A DNA stretch of 64,000 bases from Vanessa cardui. Taxonomy: Eukaryota; Arthropoda; Insecta; Lepidoptera; Nymphalidae. Shown here in pieces: positions 31,600 through 42,200 of this stretch. Where the stretch lies: positions 1,973,001 to 2,037,000 of the forward strand of contig NC_061152.1 of NCBI RefSeq assembly GCF_905220365.1, read 5' to 3'. The notes under the pieces are model-generated. The model saw only the letters and a list, made by a program, of their open reading frames with translations. It had not been told where the DNA came from and made no database searches. The number at the start of each line of letters is the position of its first letter. The first letter of the stretch is position 1. The position numbers were made by a program, and so were the translations under genes.

Positions 31600-32260
31600 C
31601 ATTCACTGATCAGATTGATTTAAAAATAATCAATTAATTGGCACCGTGACAGTGCATCTTGGCCTTAATTTGTCAAAGGAATGCCAATACTTGGCACGGT
31701 TTCGCATTGCTCCGCCGTGAGACTATTGAAACGAGTTTATTTATTGCTTCGAATATTTATCAACTAATTACGTACTGCGGTTTTACTCGTGTTTTTAAGA
31801 CTAAGTCGTTATAACTTATATTTATTTATTTATTTACTTAGGACAACCAACAGTAGATACAATAACACATTGAATACATACAATATAAGAACTTGAATCA
31901 AGGAAAATGTTCTACTAATTACAGGTAGTCTCGGCTTGCACTTATAGCATTACAATACACATGTTTTATAAAATATTTTTAAGTAAAAACAAATACATAT
32001 AACAATTCGACTAAACTATTAAATAATCAAGAAATATTACTAATTAATAATTAGAAAATAAATATTAAAGCATTAACCATCTAAACATTAATTTTTATAT
32101 TTCTCTAGATTAAAACATTTCATTTAATTAATTTATTTTAGGAGTAACATTAACAATACACTAATTACAACTGGGCTGTACAAATAAATTCATTTATTTT
32201 TTTAATGAACAGAGAGCAATATGATTGATGAAAGGATAATTCACGTGATTAGTTAAGTTA
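31600..32260. other. Unassigned very AT-rich sequence
   Basis: Nothing recognised apart from short TTTA runs. Confidence 0.4.
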
Positions 32261-32765
32261 TCAAAATAAACTTTATTCAAGTGGGCTTTTACAAGCACTT
32301 TTTCAATTATCATTTTACAATTAAGTGAAGCTACCACCTGTTACGGTAGGCTATTAAATTTTTGTCGCCCCTACTTTTTTTTGCAACATTTATGATTTGT
32401 GTTCTATCGTCCTCATTACATCAGATTTTTCCCGTTATTAGTATGATTATGAACTAGATGATATTTCTGTCAGTTACTAGATTATTTTTCCAACCCGCTT
32501 TGTTGTGACGAGTGTACGGATTACGGACGTAATGTGTATACATATAAGTATAAGTTTTTTTTTTTAATTTCTGTAAGATAATAATAGATTTGGGCTAAAT
32601 TTGTCGCCCCTCTAAATCTGCCGCCCTAGGCTCCAGCCTACTTAGCCTATTGGTAAATCCGCCACTTTTCCGAATGCAGATTCTACCGCGAAGAACCAGC
32701 AAGGTAATCAGTATTTATTTTCTAACGTTTATCAACAGATTATGCCTGGAAATCTAGAAATACTA
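32261..32765 (+). repeat. Family D repeat interrupted by family J
   Basis: Family D runs to GAAGCTACCACCTGTTA (32345) and resumes at TCCGAATGCAGATTCTACCG (about 32669). The element between is family J. Confidence 0.78.
32346..32668 (+). mobile_element. Family J non-coding element
   Basis: About 320 bp: TAGGCTATTAAATTTTTGTC, CATTTATGATTTGTGTTCTA, CGTTATTAGTATGATTATGA, GGATTACGGACGTAATGTGT, ending TAAATCCGCCACTTTT. Copies also lie at 38315-38625 and reversed at 46712-47030. No open frame; the insertion into family D gives clear edges. Confidence 0.78.
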
Positions 32766-32835
32766 GTCACCCTTTTGTAATATAACCTTGAATTAAGTGT
32801 AATGTATTATATATCGATGTATTTTTCTCTAAACT

Positions 32836-33126
32836 AAGCAGCCTGTAAAATTCCCACTGCTGGGCTAAGGCCTCCTCTTCCATTGAGGAGAGGGTTTGAA
32901 ACATATTCCACCACGCTGTTCCAATACGGATTGGTGGAATGCACATGTGGCTGAATTTCAATGAAATTAGACACATGCAGGTTTCCTCACAACGTTTTTC
33001 TTCACCGCCGAGCACGAGATGAAAAACACAAATTAAGCACATATATATAGTGGTGCTTGCCTGGAATTGAACCCGAACTCATCGGTTAAGACCCACGCGT
33101 TCTAACCACTGGGCCATCTCAGCTTG
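32836..33126 (-). mobile_element. SINE-A, full length
   Basis: AGCAGCCTGTAAAATTCCCA to GCCATCTCAGCTTG; head, body and tail are all recognisable. Confidence 0.9.
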
Positions 33127-33284
33127 TATATTTACATGAGATTTCAAAGTTTTAATGGACCAAGTTAGAAATAACTGTGGAATGTTATTGTAGAAAATAG
33201 TACCTATCCGGAAAGATGCATTGACGTTTCGAAGATGTAACCTACAAACACGTGAGAAATAAACATATTTTTTTACATCAAATT

Positions 33285-33509
33285 AAATCGTCATCAGCCT
33301 TTTGCTGTCCACTGTTGAACATAGGCCTCCTCAAGAGCGTGCCACGCTGCTCGGTCCTCTGCGTCTGCTGGTCATCCAGCCTCCACCAGCGATCCTGCGA
33401 ATGTCGTTGGACCAGCGGATCGGAGGTCCTGCACTACGCTTACCGAGACGCGGTCTCCACTCTTGGACTCGTCAGCTCCAGCGACCATCGGTCCTACGAC
33501 AGATGTGGC
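33285..33509 (-). mobile_element. RTE-type LINE 3' fragment
   Basis: The minus strand gives pieces such as RTDGRWS, EWRPRLGKRSAG and a short ATG-type tail. It is colinear with the end of the RTE copy at 22546-23030 but broken by stops and cut off upstream. Confidence 0.7.
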
Positions 33510-33625
33510 CAATTTATTCAAGTAGACTTTTACAAGCACTGTTGAATTGTCATTTAACAACTATTTCAAGTTAAGCTACCACCGGTTCGGAATGCAGATT
33601 CTACCGCAAAAACCGGCAAGAAACT
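33509..33625 (+). repeat. Family D fragment
   Basis: TTTATTCAAGTAGACTTTTA to AACCGGCAAGAAACTCAAT. It abuts a second family D copy in tandem. Confidence 0.7.
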
Positions 33626-33633
33626 CAATCAAA

Positions 33634-33905
33634 AATCAAAATAAACTTTATTCAAGTGGGCTTTTAAAAGCACTTTTGAATCGTCATTTTACAATTAAGT
33701 GAAGCTGTCACCGATTCGGAAAGTAGATTCTACCGAGAAGAACCGGCAAGAAACTCACTAGTTACTCTTTTTAAACATTTAAAAAATACAATCATATTAG
33801 TTAAATACAATTATATATGTATGTAATATATCCTGCTTGGAATCAACAGGTATTATTAACTCCACGCTTTTTTATCATCTATACAATCTTGTATCGAATA
33901 ATATG
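33634..33905 (+). repeat. Family D repeat, near full length
   Basis: AAAATAAACTTTATTCAAGT to CCACGCTTTTTTATCATCTA, in order. Confidence 0.82.
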
Positions 33906-34060
33906 CCTTTTTTACAAGTTACTCTATTTAGTTTGATTTTGGTAACTCGCAAATAAGCCCATAAATTAACTATTTTTTTAATCACCTATAGAAAAATTTA
34001 AATATTAACGAATCTTTTGGATCCAGGTTATATTTAGCACGAATAACCCTCTTCTGCAAT

Positions 34061-34289
34061 CAGTGACGTAGCTAGGTGAGGAAGGGCTCCGGTGCATAGA
34101 AATATAATCGGGCCCTCATCCCCTCTTTTCCATCCCTCTAACTAATAATTACTTTTTAATATTATAGATACCAAATAAGAAATCTTGTGCTCGGGGTGAT
34201 TTTCTAACTTCAGAAGGTTTAGTTTAGAGGGCCCCTGAACTTCAGGGCCCTGGAGCACTGCACCCTGCCCTACGATAGCTAGGCCACTG
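34061..34289. mobile_element. hAT-type MITE with perfect 8-bp target duplication
   Basis: The left end is CAGTGACGTAGCTAGGTGAG and the right end is CGATAGCTAGGCCACTG. TCTGCAAT lies on both sides (34053-34060 and 34290-34297). An 8-bp duplication and CAGTG ends are hAT hallmarks. The interior is GC-rich (GGGCCC words) and non-coding. Confidence 0.88.
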
Positions 34290-34409
34290 TCTGCAATAGA
34301 AAAATGCAATAGTATATCAGAATTACCCCACAGTAAAAATGCCATAAAATATTAATACTGTGGAAAAAACTAAAATACATAAAATGACCGAGGTCTTTCA
34401 ATATTTTCT

Positions 34410-34626
34410 TTTGACGAGCTCCGTGGTCGAGTACACCGGTTTTCACGGGTACGCCACTCCGAGGTCCCGGGTCGATGTAGATTGTCATTAGTTGTCTGTG
34501 TCGTCTCGGGTCTGGTTTGTGTCGTCGTTACTTCTGATCTTCCACAACACAAGTGCGTTAGCTGCTTACATTGGGATCAGAATAATGTATGTGATGTTGT
34601 CTAAAATTGACTATTTATTTATTTAT
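34410..34626 (+). mobile_element. SINE-C
   Basis: TTGACGAGCTCCGTGGTCGA to a TTATTTATTTATA tail. Confidence 0.82.
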
Positions 34627-34741
34627 ATCAATCAAGAGTAAAATGGAGTTTCCAAACTATTTATGTAAAAACCCATTTTAGCTTAGAATTTATAATGATA
34701 CTGAGAAATTTCTAAAAGCTTCATTAATTTGGTGGAAGAGC

Positions 34742-34810
34742 TTTTTACAAGCAACACTTAGTATTGTCGTGTTCCGGTTTGATGGGTGAGTGAGCCAGTT
34801 TACAGGTACT
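34742..34810 (+). mobile_element. SINE-B fragment
   Basis: GTATTGTCGTGTTCCGGTTT to GTGAGTGAGCCAGTTTACAG. Confidence 0.6.
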
Positions 34811-35018
34811 AAGATTGATGGAGCATTCGCAATTTAAAGAAAAAAACGCATCAAATTCTATTGCATATAAAGACCTAAGCATACACAGGAAAAGGAAGAC
34901 AATTTAAGCGACTTCGTTTCACACTATGTACTATATTCGATTTCATTTAAACTTTAGTTAATTTTAACTAAAATAACATTAAATTTTACTATTGCGATGC
35001 TGAAGAACTTGAATATTG

Positions 35019-35294
35019 GAGCTAAGATGGCCCAGTGGTTAGAACGCGTGCATCTTACCGATGATTTTAGGTTCAAACCAAGGCAGGCATCACTATATAT
35101 ATACGCGCTTATTTGTTTTTATAATTCATCTCGTCATTCTCACGAAAACATCGTGAAGAAACCTTCATCGAAATTCAGCCACACGGCATTCCACCAACCC
35201 GCATTGGAACAGCGTAGTGGAATATGTTCCAAACCCTCTCCTTAATGGAAGAGGATGCCTTAGCCCAGCAGTGGGAAATTTACCAAGCCGTTAC
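35019..35294 (+). mobile_element. SINE-A with internal deletions
   Basis: GAGCTAAGATGGCCCAGTGG to AAATTTACCAAGCCGTTACT. TTTACTATTGCGA occurs at 34986-34998 and near 35293, a likely target duplication with about 20 extra bases at the 5' side. Confidence 0.88.
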
Positions 35295-35383
35295 TTTACT
35301 ATTGCGAAATTTCAAAATTCCATTATTTTGACAAATGTCAATATTGACAGTTGATATATGATTAAGAACAAGAAGATTTATTA

Positions 35384-35612
35384 ACATAAGAATTCATAAC
35401 ATTAAATGCTTAAATATATACAAATATGAACTAAAACTAGTTACTGTATAAATCTTGACCGCGTGGAATGGTGGCAAGAATGCTAGCAGCATTTCCCCGT
35501 TGAATCGCAATTCCGATCCTCTAGGCAAACGAACCCTCCTGTCAGGCAATACGAGGTGTTATACTTTTGATGAAGCTTTTCGCACCACTACTCCAAGGAA
35601 AAGCGTTTCAAA
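35384..35612 (+). repeat. Family L repeat
   Basis: Family L contains ATATATACAAATATGAACTA, TCTTGACCGCGTGGAATGGT, TTTCCCCGTTGAATCGCAAT and GCACCACTACTCCAAGG. This copy includes all four. It is probably a LINE 3' region, but there is no frame. Confidence 0.65.
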
Positions 35613-35624
35613 AAAGTAATTTGA

Positions 35625-35902
35625 TATTTTTTTATGGTATAGGCGGACGAGTATATGGGCCACCTGATGGTAAGTGGTCACCATCACCTATAGACAATGA
35701 CACTGTAAGAAATATTAACTATTCCTTACATCGTCAATGTGCCATCAACCTTGGGAACTAAGATGCTATGTCCCTTGTGCCTGTGGTTACAGCTGAAACC
35801 GGAACACAACAATACTGAGTACTGTTATTTGGCGGTAGAATAAATAGTAAGTGGATACCTACCCAGACGGGCTTGCACAAAGCCCTACCACCAAGATGAT
35901 AT
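35625..35902 (-). mobile_element. SINE-B, near full length
   Basis: TTTTTTATGGTATAGGCGGA to GGGCTTGCACAAAGCCCTAC. Confidence 0.8.
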
Positions 35903-36114
35903 AATACACGAATATTACAGTAAACTAAATAACAATATTTCCATGTCCTGCCTTTATCACTAAAAAGCCTCTACTAATTAAAATTTTAACCTCGATCGTA
36001 CATACAAAGATAAACATTTTAAATTAACTTGCAACACTAAAACAATACAAAAAAAATCAAATCGAGTTGGTTCCGCAAACAGTTGATGCTCGTTGAAAAT
36101 CCTAGCGACCTAAA

Positions 36115-36235
36115 ATGCAAGCCGTATTTCTACTTCTGTTGTGTTCCGTAACTGTGTTTGGGGCGAACAAACATACAAAATCTCTGACGGAGTCCATGGG
36201 ACAAGAGGTGATCGAAATCAACGGTCCATTAAAAG
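36115..36235 (+). CDS. Secreted-protein gene, exon 1 (signal peptide)
   Basis: Codes residues 1-40 plus one base: signal peptide MQAVFLLLLCSVTVFGA, then NKHTKSLTESMGQEVIEING. The donor is AAAAG|GTAATA. The upstream 50 bp (CGAGTTGGTTCCGCAAACAG) may hold the transcription start; there is no clear TATA box. Confidence 0.75.
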
Positions 36236-39200
36236 GTAATACAGTTCTTAAAGTAAAATAAAATAACAGCCTGTAAATTTCCCACTGCTGGGCTTTTACA
36301 AGCAATTTTGAATCGGCATTTTACAATTATGTGAAGCTACCACCGGTTCGAAAAGTAGATTCTACCGAGAAGAACAGGCAAGAACCTCAGTAGTTACTCT
36401 TTTTCAACAATTAAAAAAATACAAAGTCATGTTAGTTAAATACAATTATTTAAATCAATATATCCTGCTTGGAAGTCAACAGGTATTAACTCGACGCTTT
36501 TTTATCCATCTATATAATCTTGTATCGAATAATATGCTTTTTCTACCAATGTATTTTTTTACAAATGATTTGAATTTACGAAACGCAAAGTTAAAAATTT
36601 TTGCGTAGTTTTATTATAGAAACGGATACCTTTTTTTATCGCTGGAAAAACGCTTTACGCGCTTCCCCCACGTGATGGAAAGTGGGGGGGTGTGTGGGAC
36701 TCCCCGGTTTCCTGAACGCCTAGTGCGGCCAGGTCAACCGGGTTTACCCACTAAAAAACCAGCGGTACCCTCTCCGTCTTTCGGCGGGCGCCACGGGATC
36801 GCTTAAGCATGCTACCGTGACGCCCTGACATTTTAGAAACGGATACCTTGCCCCAAGAAGGATTTATTGACTTTGTACCCAATAGGTACCCAAAATACCA
36901 AGATCTGCCATTAGACCAACTGGCAGGTCTAATATACGGCACTAATTTATCAATCACTAAACCTTCATCTCATATAAGCAGAACTGCCACCTGATCTGGA
37001 AGAAGAACCGTCTGCGGAGAACGACGATGATAAAGCCACTTCCACCACCATCCAAGTGGCGACTGTGAAAGATGTCCCTAAGAAAGTATTGGATAATGTT
37101 AGTAGTGTCTTTTCTATCATATGATGGTTGATCTTAGCCCATATGTGGGATGCTTACTTTTATATATGAGTGATATATTTTTTTATGTATCTTTTTATTT
37201 TGGAATTGTTTATAAGGAATCGTGATGCTCTATCAAATATAAAATAAAATCTATATAAATATTATAAATGTAAAAGTAACTCTGGTCTGTCTGTCGCTTC
37301 ACGACCAAACCGCTGAACCGAATTTGATGAAATTTACCAAAAGCAAACTTGAACTCCAAGAAAGAGGACGTAGGTTATTTTTTTGTCTGATACATGACAA
37401 TCATCACCCTAAAACGCGAAACAAGCCGCGGGAAATTACTAGTACCAAATAGAGTTGCGAGGTTACGCTAAAACCAAAACATCAGGTACCAGGAAAACAT
37501 GACCAAACGAGAGATCATAAGCGTTCGTTAATCGTGTACAGTACGACATATCTTATATAGTAGAAGTTAAGGAACCCAGTAAAAGTTGTGTTTTTTAGTA
37601 TATATTTGCCGAAAAATATCATATTAAAAATTCCATATTTAAATAACGCGCAAAAACGCTACTTGGACAATATGGCGCTGGAATGGGGTCGGTGACGTCA
37701 CTTTCCTGTATTAATCTGTGGTACATACAGTAGAAAAGCAAAGTTTACAAGAAAGTGACTTCATCATAAGCCCGGCCAATCAGAAGCGTTTTGTGTCACG
37801 TGACAGACGTTTGAAAATTTGCATTTTTATTGAGGGATTTTTGAATAAATTAAGTATTATTTTCAACTTTCGTAAGTAAATAACCAATTTTAAACTCATA
37901 ATATACACTGATTACAATAAATAATTCACAATGTATTTTTCGCATTGTCAAATAGCCTATTTGTCTATTTGATGAAATTTAATATGAAATAAACTTGACC
38001 TCCAAGAAAGGACGTAGGCTATTTTTTTGCCTGATACATGACAATCATCAGCCTAAAATGCAAGCGAAGCCGCGGGAGACTACTAGTACTATATAAAGTT
38101 GCGAGGTCACGCTTAAACCAAAACATCAGGTACCAGGAAAACAGGACCAAGCGAGAGATCATAAACGTTCGTTAAACGTGTACAGTACGAAATAAGTTAG
38201 ATGTAGCATCGGCAATATTCGTAAAACCGATCAACTTCAAATTGAGTACGCTGTCACAAATTATCAATATTTATTTCTTATGTGAATATGATCTTTGCAA
38301 AAACGTACTTCCCCCGTACGCCCCTACTTTTTTTTGCAACATTTATGATTTGTGTTCTATCATCCTCATTACATCGGTTTTTCCCGTTATTAGTATGATT
38401 ATAAACTAGGTGATATTTCTGTCAGTTACTAGATTATTTTTCCAACCCGCTATGTAGTGACGAGTATACGGATTACGGACGTAATGTGTATACATATGAT
38501 TGTATGTTTTTTTTTTTTAATTTCAAAATTTGTAAGATAATAACAAATTTGGGCTAAATTTGCCGCCCCTCTTATCCTGCCGCCCTAGGCTCCAGCCTAC
38601 TTAGCCTCTTGGTAAATCCGCCTGTCTCTACTATATTGAGCACGCATTACATATAAACCTTCCTCTCGAATCACTCCATCTATTAAAAAAAACCGCTTCA
38701 AAATCCGTTGCGTAATTTTAAAGATCTAAGCATACATAGGGACAGACAGCGGTAAGCGACTTTGTTTTATACTATGTAGTGATTGTGATGATTGTACAAA
38801 AAAAAAGAGAAAATACACAGTTAAAAAATGTCTATAGATTAAATATAAGCAGTGTATAATTTTGGTAACTTTATTAGCTACATGGGGATATCTTCACAAT
38901 CAAGGGTTGTTTAGAATTGTCATATAACTACACTAGATACTAAAACGCCCCGATTATTTTCCAAACTAGATTGTACTTTCTAAAGACTTTCTACAAATGA
39001 TCCGAGATGGCCCACGAGCCGAGATGGAACAGTGGTTAGAACGCGTGCATCTTAACCGATGATTGGGTGTTCGAAGCCAGGCACCACTATATATACGTGC
39101 TTAATTTGTGTTTCAATCATGTGCTCGGCTAGGCAGTGAAGGAAAACATCGTGTGAAAACCTGCATGTGTCTAATTTCACAGAAATTCTGCCACATGTGT

Positions 39201-42200
39201 ATTCCACCAATTCGCATTGGAACAGCGATATGGAATATGTTCCAAACCTTCTCCTCAAGGGGAGAGAAGGCGTTAGCCCAGCAGTGGGAAATTTACAGGC
39301 TGTTATTGTTGAATAAATAGATTAACGGTTTTTATTGACCAGGTCAAACCAGATTTGAAGGATACACAGAAAATCGATCGTGAAAAAGAGGATGAGGAAG
39401 CAAGGATCGAGAAGGAGCTTGCTGATATCTATAAGGATTCCTTAGGTCTGATCTTTCACCTTAAATAATAAATAAATATGAGACATCACATACATTACTC
39501 TGATCCCAATGTAAGTAGCTAAAGCACTTGTGTTATGGAACATCAGAAGTAACGACGGCACAAACATCCAGACCCAAGACAACATAGAAAACTAATGATA
39601 ATCTACATTGACTCGGCCGGGAATCGAACCCGGTACCTCGGAGTGGCGTACCCGTGACAACCGGTGTACACACCACCTAAGATGTATTCTTAACCGGCTT
39701 CTAAAAGTGCGGGAGGTAGCGTTGTAAATACAATAGTAAGCCGGCTGATAATAACGTCGTAGTTGATCTTATATGACTAATAAACCGGGAGATGATAATG
39801 ACAAAATATTTGGTCATTTGTACAAGTATGGCGGTTCTTCAGGGGTCTAATTAGGTAAAGGCAAAAACTTAGCCCGATACAAATGGTTGAATTGTTCTAT
39901 TAAAATTAATGTATTCGCGTCGGTACGACGGGCTGTAAGCCACACCCGAGAAGTATGGCATTACGATGCCGCTTACTTAATTTTTTTTCGACTATCTAAA
40001 AATACAAGCATTTTTGTGGAACAAATCGTTCGACACTCGTTATTTTTCCGACGCGTTCGATTAAAGCCCACCCGATTTAGCCGCTGGTGCGAGCGCTATG
40101 ACCATCATTTTCCTTTTTGCCTTTACGTAATAAGACCCCTGAAGAACCGCCATACTGGTACAAATGACCAAATATATTGTCATTATCATCTCCCGGTCTA
40201 TAATAACTGAACCGATCGTCTGCTGCTCAAGTAAGGCTGGGTGCGGGTGAAGGGGGCTGTGGAATTGGTAAAAAAAGGAAATAATTAAGTAATAGTACGC
40301 CAGCTCAAACTTTTTCCATGAATAGTTTACATTATGCTGAGCAAGCTGAGTTATGCGTCAGCTGCTCGCTTGAATTTAAAAAAAAAACAAAAAAGTCATA
40401 GTACGTCGGATGAAATTGAATTATTTGATTGTTTAAATAATTAAAAATACGAAAATAACAATAAGCTGCGTGTATGGCAGTGGAAAGACCGTCAGCTGAC
40501 CTAGTCAAAATCAAAAATTTGGAAGTATTGCTGTGAGGCTGTTTGCTTTCAAGCACATTTTTTTTATTGTATAGGTTGGCGGACGAGCATATGGGCGACC
40601 TGATGGTAAGTGGTCACCATCACCCATAGACAATGACGCTGTAAGAAATATTAACTATTCCTTACATCTTCAATGCGCCACCAACCTTGGGAACTAAGAT
40701 GTTATGTCCCTTGTGCCTGTAGTTACACTGGCTCACTCACCCTTCAGACCGGAACACAACAATACTGAGTACTGTTATTTGGCGGTAGAATAAATGATGA
40801 GTGGGTGGTAACTACCCAGACGGGCTTGCACAAAGCCCTACCACGAAGTAAAGCACATATTTTGCCATACATTCTGGCCTTGCTTGAAGCCATAACACGA
40901 CCTTTGGGCTACCTAGACGAGCAGAACTGAAACTGATGGCGTAAAACAAAGATGATGCTGATGCTGCTTTAAAATTTTAGGAGAAGAGGCTTAGGTAGCC
41001 CGAAGGCCGTGTTATGGATTAGCCTTGTATCCAATTTACAATACAAATTTCTAATTTCTGTCGAACAGTTCTTGTATAACATATTGTTATCTATCTAAAC
41101 ATATAATAAAATTGGAGTGTCTGTTTGTAATATTAAAAAAGCCCTCTTTTACTCAATGCATATGTTATACATGGTACTTATACCAAAATAACATTCTTTA
41201 CAATTTTTGTTTGTCTGTCTGTTTGTTCCGGCTAACTAAGAGAACGGCGGGACCGATATTGACGGGACTTTCATTGGCAGATAACTGATATAATAAGGAG
41301 TAATATAGGCTACAATGATACATTTTTTTGTTAAATTCAAACGTGTTTTGTTAAATTCGAACTGTGTCGCGGGCACAGCTAGTCTATCTATACATATAAT
41401 AAAATTTGAGTGTCTGTTTGTAATATTAAAAATAACTATTAAATATATTTACAGTACATATATATATAATAATTGTTGTAACAGATTACAAAGCTGACAG
41501 CGCTGAAGTGATCAAAGAAACAACAGCAATAAAAACAACAGAAACATTTGAGAAACCTATTGCTCGTGCCCGGAACAAGTATGTTATTTATAATAAATAC
41601 ATCATCATCATCATCATCAGCCTGTAAATTTCCCACTGCTGGAATAAAGCCGTTTTCTCCCTTTGAGGAGAAGGTTTGGACCTGATGTTCCAATGCGGGT
41701 TGGTGGAATACACATGTGGCAAAATTTCTATGAAATTAGACACATGCAAGTTTCCTCACGAGCACGAGATGAATCATAAACGCACATTAAGCACATGAAT
41801 ATTCAGTGGTGTTGTAAATAAATAATAATAAAAACATATCGGACAACATCACATACATTACTCAGATCCCAATGTAAGTAGCTAACGCACTTGTGTTGTG
41901 GGAGATCAGAAGTAACGACGACACAAACCAGACCCGAGACGACACAGACAACTAATGACAATCTACATCCACTCGGGACCTCGGAGTGGCGTACCCACGG
42001 AAACCGGTGTGCACACTACTCTAACACGGAGTTTCTCCGAAGTTCTATAGTAACATTACATATGTGAAAGTAAATTTGTCTATCTGTCACACTTTCATAT
42101 TTCAGTGGATTTTTTATATTCATATTTTTACCGACATGTTTAACAAATGTCCTTCAATTTCAACATATTTACACAAAAACCTTAGCGAATTATATACCTA

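Noticed and set aside
33252..33574. Two overlapping plus-strand frames of 90-97 codons
   Set aside because: They lie opposite an RTE fragment and have no support of their own.
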